From: Coriobacteriaceae bacterium
Lineage (GTDB): Bacteria; Actinomycetota; Coriobacteriia; Anaerosomatales; SLCP01
NCBI GenBank assembly: GCA_003563465.1
Contig: PWVH01000141.1
Coordinates: 1 to 11,343, forward strand
Length of the DNA: 11,343 nt
Direction of reading: 5' to 3'
In this document: piece by piece, positions 1 to 8,759 of the stretch
How the letters are laid out: the number at the start of each line of letters is the position of its first letter
How positions within the stretch are numbered: the stretch's first letter is position 1
Position numbers and translations under genes: made by a program
The notes under the pieces: generated by a model
What the model saw: the letters and a program-made list of their open reading frames with translations, nothing else
Databases searched by the model: none
Told to the model about the DNA's origin: nothing

Positions 1-1771
<1,771 letters not shown>

Positions 1772-1832
1772 CTTCTGGTACTCCTCGCATCTACGACAAT
1801 CCGGTGAAGGATCGTGACTCCTCGCATGGTCT

Positions 1833-1838
1833 AGTATA
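1833..1838 (-). promoter_or_regulatory. Candidate -10 box of a clpC promoter
   Basis: The minus strand reads GGGTATACTAG here, so TATACT is a good -10 hexamer about 60 bases before the clpC ATG. The -35 is unconvincing (AACTTC at a spacing of 17). Just upstream lies an inverted repeat TGCGG/CCGCA (1860-1864 and 1871-1875), and overlapping it GTTGC/GCAAC (1858-1862 and 1880-1884), which could be an operator or a hairpin. I see no CIRCE, HspR or CtsR consensus. The rest of the 1772-1980 gap holds nothing recognisable and no convincing lysS terminator, only an 8-base direct repeat (CCGCTCTT twice on the minus strand, at about 1947-1962). Confidence 0.4.
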
Positions 1839-1980
1839 CCCGCCCGATGCCACTGAAGTTGCGGCACCCACCGCACCAAGCAACTGCGATGCCACAGGAT
1901 ATGAGCAGATTACGCTTAGATATCGGCAAGTAAGACGTTTCTGGCAAGAGCGGAAGAGCGGAAGTCTTCTGAGCTCTCGA

Positions 1981-3510
1981 CTAGGTCTCCGGGCGCATCT
2001 GGGGGAAGAGCAGGACATCACGGATCGATGCGCTGTCCGTGAGAAACATGACGAACCGGTCGATGCCGACGCCCAGCCCGCCCGCCGGAGGCAGACCGTA
2101 CTCCATGGCACGCAGGTAGTCCTCGTCGCAGCCCATGGCCTCATCGTAGCCGGTCTCTCTGGCCCGTGCCTGCGACACGAAACGTTCGCGTTGATCGTCC
2201 GGGTCTATCAGTTCGCTGAAAGCGTTGGCGATCTCTCGGCCGGTCACGATGAGTTCGAAGCGCTCCGTCAGCTCGGGCTCGCCCGGCTTCCTGCGTGCCA
2301 GAGGCGAGGTTTCGAGCGGGTACTCGGTCACGAAGACGGGGCCCGTCAGATCGGGCTCGACGAACTTCTCGAACATCTCCGTGATAAGTCTCCCTTTGCC
2401 CCACGAATCATCCACAGGGATGTCATGCTCGCTACAGATGCCGGCCAGCTCCTCGCGCGTACGTTCGAACGAGACATCCGTTCCTGCCACTTCACTTATC
2501 AGGTCGAGCATAGTACGCCGAGGCCAAGGTGGCGTCAGGTCGACCACCTGACCCTGGTATTCGACCTTGAGAGTGTTGCAGACCTCCTCGGTGACGCCGA
2601 TGATGAGGTCCTCGGTCAACTCCATCATGCCTTCGAGATCGCTGTATGCCTGGTACGCCTCGAGCATGGTGAATTCCGGATTGTGCCGAGGGGACATTCC
2701 TTCGTTGCGGAAGCTCCGGTTGACTTCGTAGACCCTGTCGAAGCCTGCGACGAGCAGCCGCTTCAAGTAGAGCTCGGGCGCGATCCGCAAGAATAGATCG
2801 ATGTCGAGCGCTTTGTGGTGAGTCACGAAAGGCCTGGCATTCGCCCCGCCGGGAACGGAGTGCAGCATCGGGGTCTCGACTTCGAGAAAGCCCCGATCTT
2901 CCATGAAGCGCCTGATCGCTCTCATGACCTGAAACCTGATCTCGAAGATCCTGCGCGTCTCCGGATTCATGATGAGATCGACGTAGCGCTGCCTGTACCT
3001 GGTCTCGGTATCGGTCAAGCCATGGTATTTCTCCGGAAGAGGTCGCAGCGACTTGCTAAGAAGTGAGACCTCGGCAGGAGAGACCGAGAGCTCCCCTCGC
3101 CGGGTACGCAGCACGCTGCCCGTGACGCCTATCCAGTCACCGACATCGAATTCACGTGCGGCTTCGAACGCCTCGCTGCCCAATACGTCCGCACGGCAGA
3201 ACAACTGCAGATCCCCGGTCGAGTCACGAATCACCAAGAAGAGCGCCCTGCCCTGATCGCGTCTTGCAACCAGACGCCCTGCAACGGAGACTGTCTCGGA
3301 AGTCTCTTCGCCTGGTGCGAGTTCGGAATACCGCGCGGCCAACTCCGCGGAACGGCCGGTGACGTCGAAGCGGCTCGCATATGGTTCTCTTCCGGAAGCT
3401 CTCAGCGAATCGAGTTTCGCACGTCGTACGGAAAAGGCGTCCTCGCGCTCTTCCGCAGGCCGAGCCTTACCCGCGTCCCACTCGCTTTCGGTGCGTTCGT
3501 CATCGCCCAT
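1981..3510 (-). CDS. lysS: Lysyl-tRNA synthetase, class II
   Basis: LysRS charges tRNA-Lys with lysine using ATP, in the cytoplasm. From the ATG at 3510 the protein has 509 residues, the usual size. Residues about 73-150 form the OB-fold anticodon-binding domain (VAGRLVARRDQGRALFLVI). The catalytic domain follows, with motif 1 around 202-216 (MEDRGFLEVETPML), GGANARPF at 221-228, motif 2 from 266 (SFRNEGMSPRHNPEFTMLEAY) and motif 3 near 472-500 (GLPPAGGLGVGIDRF). The reading frame stays open further upstream to about 3582, but that extension overlaps the greA 3' end in another frame and does not look like LysRS. The ATG at 3510 lies 7 bases past the greA stop and has no strong ribosome-binding site, so translation is probably coupled to greA. 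The stop is TAG. No domain is missing. Confidence 0.97.
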   Translation of the reverse strand: MGDDERTESEWDAGKARPAEEREDAFSVRRAKLDSLRASGREPYASRFDVTGRSAELAARYSELAPGEETSETVSVAGRLVARRDQGRALFLVIRDSTGDLQLFCRADVLGSEAFEAAREFDVGDWIGVTGSVLRTRRGELSVSPAEVSLLSKSLRPLPEKYHGLTDTETRYRQRYVDLIMNPETRRIFEIRFQVMRAIRRFMEDRGFLEVETPMLHSVPGGANARPFVTHHKALDIDLFLRIAPELYLKRLLVAGFDRVYEVNRSFRNEGMSPRHNPEFTMLEAYQAYSDLEGMMELTEDLIIGVTEEVCNTLKVEYQGQVVDLTPPWPRRTMLDLISEVAGTDVSFERTREELAGICSEHDIPVDDSWGKGRLITEMFEKFVEPDLTGPVFVTEYPLETSPLARRKPGEPELTERFELIVTGREIANAFSELIDPDDQRERFVSQARARETGYDEAMGCDEDYLRAMEYGLPPAGGLGVGIDRFVMFLTDSASIRDVLLFPQMRPET

Positions 3511-3517
3511 ATCGGGC

Positions 3518-3991
3518 CTAACGGGAAATCTTCTTGACGGTGTATTCAAGCATGCGACCGGAAGGCGTGCTGACCTTGACACTCTGACCCCTCTTGGCCC
3601 CCATTATGGCCTGCCCGACCGGAGACTCGTTCGAGATCTTGTCGCGAGCGGGATCGGCCTCGGCAGAACCGACGATCCTGTAGACGTGGATCTTCCCGGT
3701 CTCGGCGTCGTGTAGTTCGACCCTGCTGCCGAGCGTGACCTTGTCGGATCGAGAAGGCGATTTGATGATGGTGGCGCTCGAGAGAATCATGGTGATTTCC
3801 GCGATGCGACTCTCGACCCAGGCCTGCTCGTTCTTGGCGTCGTCATACTCGGAGTTTTCCGCTATGTCGCCGAACTCCTTGGCTTCTTTGATCCGCTCGC
3901 CGACCTCACGTCGGCGGACAGTCTCCAGATGCCTCAGCTCTTCTTCGAGACTGGCCTGACCCTCGGAAGTGAGTACTACTTCTTTCTGCAT
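3518..3991 (-). CDS. greA: Transcription elongation factor GreA
   Basis: GreA enters the secondary channel of RNA polymerase and stimulates cleavage of backtracked transcripts. From the ATG at 3991 the protein has 157 residues, matching the usual length of about 158. The N-terminal coiled coil spans about 10-75 and carries the tip motif GDIAENSEYDDAKNEQ at 41-56, including the acidic residues (D42, E45) that position the catalytic magnesium. The C-terminal FKBP-like domain has NESPVGQAIMGAKRG at 121-135. An in-frame GTG or ATG at 4036 would add 15 residues unlike GreA. The chosen start has GGAG ten bases upstream and begins MQKEVVLTSEG. It is followed directly by lysS (7-base gap), so the two form one transcription unit. 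The upstream 167 bases contain a candidate promoter and a structured leader. Confidence 0.97.
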   Translation of the reverse strand: MQKEVVLTSEGQASLEEELRHLETVRRREVGERIKEAKEFGDIAENSEYDDAKNEQAWVESRIAEITMILSSATIIKSPSRSDKVTLGSRVELHDAETGKIHVYRIVGSAEADPARDKISNESPVGQAIMGAKRGQSVKVSTPSGRMLEYTVKKISR

Positions 3992-4032
3992 GACCTGCAA
4001 ACTCCAGTACGAGTCGATGCCGCACCCAAGAG

Positions 4033-4083
4033 GCACGGGCTGGCGTACACTAACGCACGGGCTGCCCGGTTACCGGACAGCCC
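4033..4083 (-). promoter_or_regulatory. Structured greA leader: GC-rich hairpin plus a duplicated arm
   Basis: On the minus strand 4083-4059 folds as GGGCTG-U-CCGG-UAA-CCGG-G-CAGCCC, a stem of 11 pairs counting one G-U, with a three-base loop. The 3' arm with its flank, CAGCCCGTGC, occurs twice on the minus strand, at 4064-4055 and 4042-4033, with a 22-base period. The GGGCTG strand could therefore pair with either copy. A small GCGT/ACGC hairpin (4056-4043) fits between the two copies. No U-tract follows the stem, so a classic intrinsic terminator is not supported. The position is between the candidate greA promoter and the greA start, about 75 bases after the tatA stop. Confidence 0.55.
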
Positions 4084-4100
4084 GCGAAAATGTCCACGAA

Positions 4101-4128
4101 AGTATACCCCATCGCAGCGTGAACGCAA
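4101..4128 (-). promoter_or_regulatory. Candidate promoter for greA-lysS
   Basis: On the minus strand TTGCGT (4128-4123) and TATACT (4106-4101) are separated by 16 bases. The -10 is strong and the -35 matches only TTG of the consensus. The -10 context GGGGTATACTTT resembles the clpC box GGGTATACTAG. Transcription would start near 4094, giving a leader of about 100 bases that contains the hairpin. Confidence 0.45.
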
Positions 4129-4158
4129 GACAGCAACATCCCGACGATAGCTATTCGG

Positions 4159-4368
4159 TCACTCGTCGGATTCGGAAGCCTTCGTAGTCTTCTCTTCCTC
4201 GAGTTCCTCTTCGTCGTCGCCCTTGCCGTCAACGCCGTCGCGAATCGCCTTCATCGTCTTGCCGATCGACTTGCCGAGCGCGGGCAGACGACTCGGACCG
4301 AACAGCAACAGCACGACCACAAGGATGATGACCCACTCCATGCCGCCGGGCAGACCAAGAACTGCCAT
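4159..4368 (-). CDS. tatA: Sec-independent protein translocase subunit TatA/TatE
   Basis: TatA forms the pore-like component of the twin-arginine pathway, which exports folded proteins across the cytoplasmic membrane. The 69-residue protein has the family layout. A short N-terminus is followed by one membrane helix at about 9-22 (MEWVIILVVVLLLF), the FGP hinge at 23-25, an amphipathic helix at 27-44 (RLPALGKSIGKTMKAIRDG) and a very acidic tail (50-69). An acidic residue (E11) sits at the start of the membrane helix, where TatA proteins keep a polar residue. The ATG has AAGGAG ten bases upstream. It follows rex by 93 bases on the same strand. No tatC or tatB is nearby, so the partner gene must lie elsewhere. 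It could equally be named TatE, since the two cannot be separated by sequence alone. Confidence 0.93.
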   Translation of the reverse strand: MAVLGLPGGMEWVIILVVVLLLFGPSRLPALGKSIGKTMKAIRDGVDGKGDDEEELEEEKTTKASESDE

Positions 4369-4461
4369 GTCGACTCCACTCCTTCGTACGTGTGCAGGAA
4401 TACGCTACGACCACTCAAGATATCCGGCCGATGAATCCTTTATCTCGACCGCGCTAGGATA

Positions 4462-5124
4462 TCATTCCACCCCGGCGGCCGCTATCTTCTCCGCCCGCGA
4501 GAGGTAGTAAAGAGTATGTAGCAACTCGCGGACCGGGTCGGTGTTGTGGACCATCGCGCCATCCGGAACGCGTACCATGGCCGATGAGTAGTTGAGAATC
4601 ACCCTGATGCCCGCGGCCGCCATGCGATCCGCCACTTCCTGCGCCGCGTCAGTGGGAACTGCGATCACTCCTATATGAGTCTGTTGCTCACGAACGATGC
4701 GTTCCAGGTCTTCGATGTCTCGCACGACCAGGTCACCGGCACGTGTCCCGATCTTCGTCGGATCCTTGTCAAGCACGGCGACCACCCTGAAACCACGCAC
4801 GCGAAGTCCTTCGTATGCAGCTATCGCAGAACCCAGGTGTCCTGCCCCCACCAAAACGATACGGTTGACAAGGTTCGAGCCTAGAATCGACTGAATCCGG
4901 TCTATGAGTGTAAAGGTGTCGTAACCCACTCCACGCTTGCCGAACTGGCCGAAATGGGTGAGGTCTCGCCTGATCTGAGCCGGATTGACGTTCGTCAGCT
5001 CACCGAGTCTGGCCGAAGACACCGTAGTGTAGCCCTCCTGACGCAGCTGAAGAAGAACGCCAAGATAGACCGGAAGACGTTCGATAACGCCCTCGGGTAT
5101 ACGCACGGTGTGACTGCCGTCCAC
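4462..5124 (-). CDS. rex: Redox-sensing transcriptional repressor Rex
   Basis: Rex is a homodimeric repressor that binds DNA when NADH is low and lets go when NADH binds, controlling fermentation and respiration genes. The 220-residue product (usual size 205-220) has an N-terminal winged helix at about 8-80 (PEGVIERLPVYLGVL, then SSARLGELTNVNPAQIRRDL). A Rossmann fold follows with the NADH motif GAGHLG at 93-98 and acidic residue D119 after the second strand (VVAVLDKD). A C-terminal swapped helix (DPVRELLHTLYYLSRAEK) completes it. The start is uncertain. GTG at 5124 is listed, but a GTG at 5106 would begin closer to the family N-terminus, and neither has a strong ribosome-binding site. An ATG at 5135 is out of frame. 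The promoter region carries a Rex-like operator, so autoregulation is likely. The tatA gene follows 93 bases downstream. Confidence 0.95.
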   Translation of the reverse strand: MDGSHTVRIPEGVIERLPVYLGVLLQLRQEGYTTVSSARLGELTNVNPAQIRRDLTHFGQFGKRGVGYDTFTLIDRIQSILGSNLVNRIVLVGAGHLGSAIAAYEGLRVRGFRVVAVLDKDPTKIGTRAGDLVVRDIEDLERIVREQQTHIGVIAVPTDAAQEVADRMAAAGIRVILNYSSAMVRVPDGAMVHNTDPVRELLHTLYYLSRAEKIAAAGVE

Positions 5125-5152
5125 CCGAATCCCATCTGTAATCGCCTAATAC

Positions 5153-5182
5153 ATAGTAACAATAGTTACAATACGGCCACAA
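5153..5182 (-). promoter_or_regulatory. Candidate rex promoter
   Basis: On the minus strand TTGTGG (5182-5177) and TACTAT (5158-5153) are separated by 18 bases. Transcription would begin near 5146, about 22 bases before the GTG at 5124. The Rex-like palindrome covers most of the spacer and part of the -10, the classic position for repression. Confidence 0.45.
5154..5171. promoter_or_regulatory. Candidate Rex operator (7-4-7 palindrome)
   Basis: The minus strand reads TTGTAAC-TATT-GTTACTA, an 18-base site whose half-sites are reverse complements at six of seven positions. Known Rex operators are 18-base palindromes of the same architecture, beginning TTGT and ending ACAA (for example TTGTGAA-N4-TTCACAA). 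It lies 29 bases before the rex start. Its AT-rich character stands out from its surroundings. Confidence 0.65.
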
Positions 5183-5216
5183 GGTCTCTGTCGGGACGGA
5201 ACCCGGTTACCCTTCG

Positions 5217-6356
5217 CTAATCGCTGGGCGTTGGTGTCTGAATCGATGCGCGCTTTACGCGAGAAACGACATCGGCCCTCGTCAGAATGCCTACTAGTCG
5301 CCCGTCCTTTGCGACAAGCAATGCCCCCGGCTCTTGAGCGGCCAATCGACTGAACACCGCCTCGGCCGACTCGTTCGCATCAACGAGCAGCCGTTCCAAA
5401 TCCCTGTCCGCCACGTCGAAGACCTGCGTGTTGGGCCATTCTTCCCTTGGAACCCTCTTGACATCGGAGAGTGAGATCAGTCCCACAACCGAACCGTCCA
5501 TCTCCACCGGGTAGCGACTGTGCCTTCCGCCCAGGAAGAAGTCTTCGACGAGCTGGTCCAGGGTTATACTGCCTGGAGCGATAACGGGATCGGACGACAT
5601 CAGTGAAGAGATCGGCACTCCTTCCAGAGTGGTCTTGACCACCTGCTGCCGATACGACGACTCCGCCAGCATGGCAATGAACCAGCCGATCAACCCGAAC
5701 CATATAAGGTCTAGCGTGCCCATAAGCACACCGAGAACCGCACCTGCCACCATGGTGTAGCCGATGAACTGGCCCGATCGGCTTGCCCATAGCGTCGCTT
5801 TCAGCTGGTCGTTCGTCAGGGCCCAAAGAGCTGAGCGAAGCACGCGGCCGCCGTCCAAAGGAAAGCCCGGCAACAGATTGAAAACAGCGACGGCAAGGTT
5901 TATCACTGCTAGGTATTGAAAGGGCGCCCAGACGATATCGGGAAGTCCTGCGAATCCGAGCAGGAGATATGCTGTGAAGAACACCGCTGCGATGACTATG
6001 CTTGCCACAGGCCCAGCTATGGCGACCGCGAACTCCTTCCCGGGACTTGCGGGCTCCTCCTCCATCTCCGCGACGCCGCCGAAGACGAAAAGCGTAACCT
6101 TCCTCACCTTGGTTCCTCCGGTACGCGCGACAAGGGAGTGACTCAGCTCATGAGCGATGATCGATGCGAAGAACAGCAGAGCTGTGATCACGCCGCTCGT
6201 CACGTTGACCAGAGACGAACGACCAGGGTATGCGGTCGGGAAATAGGAAAACGACAAAGAAGTGGCCACGAGAACGAAGATGATCAGCCAAGTCGGATTG
6301 ATTTCAAGGGGAATGCCAAAGAGCCGACCGAGTCTGAACGACGGCAGATTGAACAC
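5217..6356 (-). CDS. M50 family (site-2) zinc metalloprotease with two CBS domains
   Basis: Members of this group are membrane-embedded proteases that cut transmembrane substrates such as anti-sigma factors. The 379-residue protein carries the zinc motif HELSH at 69-73 in a membrane helix, the second metal-ligand motif NLLPGFPLDGG at 160-170, and about six hydrophobic segments up to residue 232. Two C-terminal CBS domains follow at about 247-308 and 310-366, which in this family bind adenine nucleotides or similar ligands. It resembles the Rv2625c/Rip3-like branch, but the substrate is unknown. The frame opens at GTG 6368, but GGAGGTG overlaps that codon. The GTG at 6356 lies nine bases after the same strong ribosome-binding sequence and begins VFNLPSFRLGRLFGIPLEIN, so it is preferred. 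The gene sits between mtnP and rex, all on the same strand, with 85- and 92-base gaps. Confidence 0.93.
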   Translation of the reverse strand: MFNLPSFRLGRLFGIPLEINPTWLIIFVLVATSLSFSYFPTAYPGRSSLVNVTSGVITALLFFASIIAHELSHSLVARTGGTKVRKVTLFVFGGVAEMEEEPASPGKEFAVAIAGPVASIVIAAVFFTAYLLLGFAGLPDIVWAPFQYLAVINLAVAVFNLLPGFPLDGGRVLRSALWALTNDQLKATLWASRSGQFIGYTMVAGAVLGVLMGTLDLIWFGLIGWFIAMLAESSYRQQVVKTTLEGVPISSLMSSDPVIAPGSITLDQLVEDFFLGGRHSRYPVEMDGSVVGLISLSDVKRVPREEWPNTQVFDVADRDLERLLVDANESAEAVFSRLAAQEPGALLVAKDGRLVGILTRADVVSRVKRASIQTPTPSD

Positions 6357-6441
6357 CTGCGATAACACCTCCAGTCACTCTGGAACACTCGCAAACGTTC
6401 TTGCAACGGTGAACGACCCACCGCTGTAGCGATTTCTTATG

Positions 6442-7236
6442 TCAGAAGCTTGCCCCTTCAAGGGCGTTCGCACACGGGCAATCGCGTATTTCCGGTAATG
6501 CCGGGATCATCCGGTGAAGCAGGGCCTTGACCTTCTCGTTGTTCTCATTGAACACGCGAATGACCTCTTCGTTCGTCACCGGTTCGACTCCCCCGACTCC
6601 GACATCATGATCAGTGATCAGCGAGATGTTGCAGTAGCAGATCTCAAGCTCACGTGCCAGATAACACTCGGGATACTGGGTCATGTTTATAACTTCCCAA
6701 CCCTGCTCCGCAAACCAGCGAGATTCCGAGCGCGTGGAGAATCGTGGGCCCTGGATGACCACCACTGTCCCCGTCGGGTGCGCAGTTATCCCCAAGTCCA
6801 CCGCAGTCTCGTAGGCGATGCTGCGCATCGTGGGACAGTAGGGGTCGGCCGAAGACACATGTGTGGTGATGGGACCATCGTAGAAAGTGTCTTTGCGACC
6901 ACAGGTCCGATCTACGAACTGGTCGCATACGACGAAATGCCCCAGCTCGACCTCAGGCTGCAGCGAACCGCATGCGTTCGGCCCGATGATGCGCGTGACG
7001 CCGAGTTCCTTCATCGCCCATACATTTGCACGGTAATTAATCATGTGAGGTGGCAGCGAGTGATCCTTTCCGTGGCGTGGCAGAAAAGCTACGGCCCTCC
7101 CTGCGATCTCCCCATGCATGACAGGTGATGAAGGAGCGCCGAATGGCGTCGTCACTTTGAACTCCTGAGGGCTTTCGATCAACTCGTAGAAGCCACTCCC
7201 GCCGAAGACGCCGATGTCCGCCCTGGGATACTCCAT
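6442..7236 (-). CDS. mtnP: S-methyl-5'-thioadenosine phosphorylase (MTAP family)
   Basis: The enzyme splits methylthioadenosine with phosphate into adenine and 5-methylthioribose-1-phosphate, recycling a by-product of SAM use. The 264 residues (family size 250-290) show FGGSGFYEL near the N-terminus for phosphate binding, LPRHGKDHSLPPHMINYRAN, the ACGSL loop, FYDG, and QGPRFSTRSES. They also show INMTQYPECYLARE, which holds the ribose- and base-contacting Met and Glu. The pair of aspartates in ITDHDVG is the adenine-selecting signature of MTAP. The inosine-type relative MTIP has VNPAAG there instead. A C-terminal RDCPCANAL tail is typical of bacterial members. The ATG at 7236 has AAGGAG six bases upstream. 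The open frame to 7347 is an unlikely extension with no such site. The DUF62 gene lies 141 bases upstream. The leader between them has no riboswitch that I can recognise. Confidence 0.93.
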   Translation of the reverse strand: MEYPRADIGVFGGSGFYELIESPQEFKVTTPFGAPSSPVMHGEIAGRAVAFLPRHGKDHSLPPHMINYRANVWAMKELGVTRIIGPNACGSLQPEVELGHFVVCDQFVDRTCGRKDTFYDGPITTHVSSADPYCPTMRSIAYETAVDLGITAHPTGTVVVIQGPRFSTRSESRWFAEQGWEVINMTQYPECYLARELEICYCNISLITDHDVGVGGVEPVTNEEVIRVFNENNEKVKALLHRMIPALPEIRDCPCANALEGASF

Positions 7237-7377
7237 GTCATTCTCCTTGTCGATACGTCGTGTCCGAGCTTCCACCGCTCGCAAGATTGTATTGCATGGG
7301 CTTGTGACAGTGTTGTTCGAGCCGATGCTCACACGACATCGAAGCACAGTATCCCTGCGAACGTGTCGAATGACATC

Positions 7378-8181
7378 CTATATCGGACGTACCCTTGCTT
7401 GAATGCCGGCTTCTACGCCGTAGCGTTCGGCAGCACTAGCCATTCGCACAGCGAGAGTCAGCCAACCCGACGAGTCGATCAGCGCAACGGGCGCACCCTT
7501 CTCCACATCGGCGAACGTGCCAGCGAACGGCACCTCGACCGAAACGTGCCCCAGCCCTATCTCGAGCCGCTCGGCATCAAGACCCAAATGCTCGATTTCC
7601 TCGGCGGCTATCTTCAGCCGCAGAGAGCCGAAGCGATCGCATTCCAGCACATCGGTCACGACGAACTCGCCATCGACCCTGGTCGGCCCGAACGGGGCTG
7701 GAACCAGGTCTTCCGGATCGATCTTCCTACCCAGAGACGACGGCTCCACGCCACATGCAAGTGCAGCAGCCGCTGGAGCCAGCACATCGCGCGCATGAAA
7801 GGTGCCGAGCGGAGCTTGTGAGTCGATCTTGGACGGGTCGATCGCGAATGCCTCCTCGACACCGCCGGCTCTCTCAGCAGCCAGCATGAGCACGCCATTG
7901 TCGGGTCCGACTATTCGTGTTCCGTGACCCGTGAATAGACAGAGATCGTCGCGTCCGCCTCCGACCCCGGGATCTACAACTACGAGATGGATAGCCTCGG
8001 GCAACTGGTAGACGCCGGCGGCCGCGACAGTAGCGCCCTTGCGGATATCGTAGGGTGGTATCTGGTGAGCAAGGTCTACAATCCGGGCTAGCGGACATGC
8101 CCTGTGGATGACCGCATGACATATCCCTACCCAGGTGTCTTCGAGACCGAAATCGGAGATGAAGCATACGATGTTCTGCAT
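7378..8181 (-). CDS. SAM hydroxide adenosyltransferase (DUF62 / SAM hydrolase family)
   Basis: DUF62 enzymes are relatives of fluorinase and chlorinase that use water or hydroxide to turn S-adenosylmethionine into adenosine and methionine. The 267-residue protein has the family blocks in order: ISDFGLEDTWVG (8-19), DLAHQIPPYDIRKGA (36-50), VVVDPGVGG (67-75), GPDNGVL (92-98) and GTFHARDVLAPAAAALA (126-142). H129 is the expected catalytic-site histidine. The C-terminal half is the SAM_adeno beta barrel (D181-RFGSLRL onward). The ATG at 8181 is preferred because AGAGGA lies six bases upstream and the protein then begins MQNIVCFISDFG, as in the family. The open frame reaches 8280, and a second ATG at 8196 has a weaker site. 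The physiological role of the family is not well settled. Being next to mtnP suggests recycling of adenosyl compounds. Confidence 0.9.
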   Translation of the reverse strand: MQNIVCFISDFGLEDTWVGICHAVIHRACPLARIVDLAHQIPPYDIRKGATVAAAGVYQLPEAIHLVVVDPGVGGGRDDLCLFTGHGTRIVGPDNGVLMLAAERAGGVEEAFAIDPSKIDSQAPLGTFHARDVLAPAAAALACGVEPSSLGRKIDPEDLVPAPFGPTRVDGEFVVTDVLECDRFGSLRLKIAAEEIEHLGLDAERLEIGLGHVSVEVPFAGTFADVEKGAPVALIDSSGWLTLAVRMASAAERYGVEAGIQARVRPI

Positions 8182-8297
8182 GCCCGTTCCTCTCATGGCG
8201 AACCGGACACCTACCACTATATACGTCTTCCACTGACACTTGACTCTCCCCTTCTTCTGCGAATGCACTACCATGGACATACGGGCGACGGGAGGCG

Positions 8298-8759
8298 ATG
8301 AGAGTGGACGGGCGGATCAGGCTCCGAGCAGTGACTCTCACGATCCTGATCATGATCGTGGGTCTGACGGCATCGGCATGCGGACGCGACACGATGGCCT
8401 TCGTATCAGAGGGGCGCTCCTACGAGCTGGACGCTACCGAGGATCTCCACGTATCCGTCGAGCGTCCTCCGACTGAGGGCCGTCCGGTATCCGAATCATC
8501 CGCTCTGCGTCGAGACGCCTTGGTGTAGCTGCGCTCCGGTGGAAGTGAGGCGTCCGATGCGGCCGAGTTCGTCACACGTTCGCTACCCGACAACGGCAGA
8601 TCGGTTCCCTACTACGTCGAGTCTGCAGAGATGGATGGCGTGCCCGTCTGGATCCTGCTCGAGCTTTGGGGGACTGCCGACGGAACGCTCGACAACACCC
8701 GGCTGTGGGTCTTCGACCGCGAGCACGGTGACGTACTGTACTCCTCGACACACAGATGA
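8298..8759 (+). pseudogene. Small predicted lipoprotein gene interrupted by one in-frame TAG
   Basis: This is the only plus-strand gene, divergent from the DUF62 gene. Residues 1-27 form a signal peptide with a hydrophobic core (AVTLTILIMIVGL) and a lipobox-like TASAC, so the mature protein would be a lipid-anchored exported protein. After 76 codons a TAG stops the frame at 8526-8528. The same frame then continues for another 76 codons with normal codon usage to TGA at 8757. The downstream part reads as ordinary protein (SVPYYVESAEMDGVPVWILL, then RLWVFDREHGDVLYSS). The likeliest reading is a single gene of about 153 codons broken by a nonsense change or a sequencing error. GGGAGG lies only two bases from the ATG at 8298 but eight from the GTG at 8304, so 8304 may be the real start. 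I do not recognise the family and assign no function. A weak -35-like TTGACT lies at 8240-8245. Confidence 0.7.

Noticed and set aside
1804..2796. 330-codon plus-strand open frame
   Set aside because: It lies antisense to lysS, whose protein matches class II LysRS throughout. The plus frame has no recognisable domain and is explained by GC-rich codon structure.
3511..3582. N-terminal extension of LysS by 24 residues
   Set aside because: It overlaps the greA 3' end and encodes a segment unlike LysRS N-termini. The ATG at 3510 gives the usual family length.
3992..4158. Classic intrinsic terminator for tatA at 4059-4083
   Set aside because: The stem is strong but no U-tract follows on the minus strand, and it lies downstream of a promoter-like sequence, so a leader structure for greA fits better.
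6396..6415. CGTTC-N10-GAACG inverted repeat upstream of the M50 protease gene
   Set aside because: Only five pairs around a ten-base loop, with no matching regulator site or U-tract, so it could easily arise by chance.
7237..7377. Possible SAM-responsive riboswitch before mtnP
   Set aside because: The 141 bases contain only a small GAGC/GCTC hairpin and lack the conserved core or multi-stem layout of the SAM riboswitch classes known to me.
8526..8528. TAG in the lipoprotein gene as pyrrolysine or other recoding
   Set aside because: TAG is the normal stop of lysS, greA, the M50 protease, DUF62 and DUF2085 genes in this window, so general TAG recoding is unlikely. No pyl gene or recoding structure was seen.
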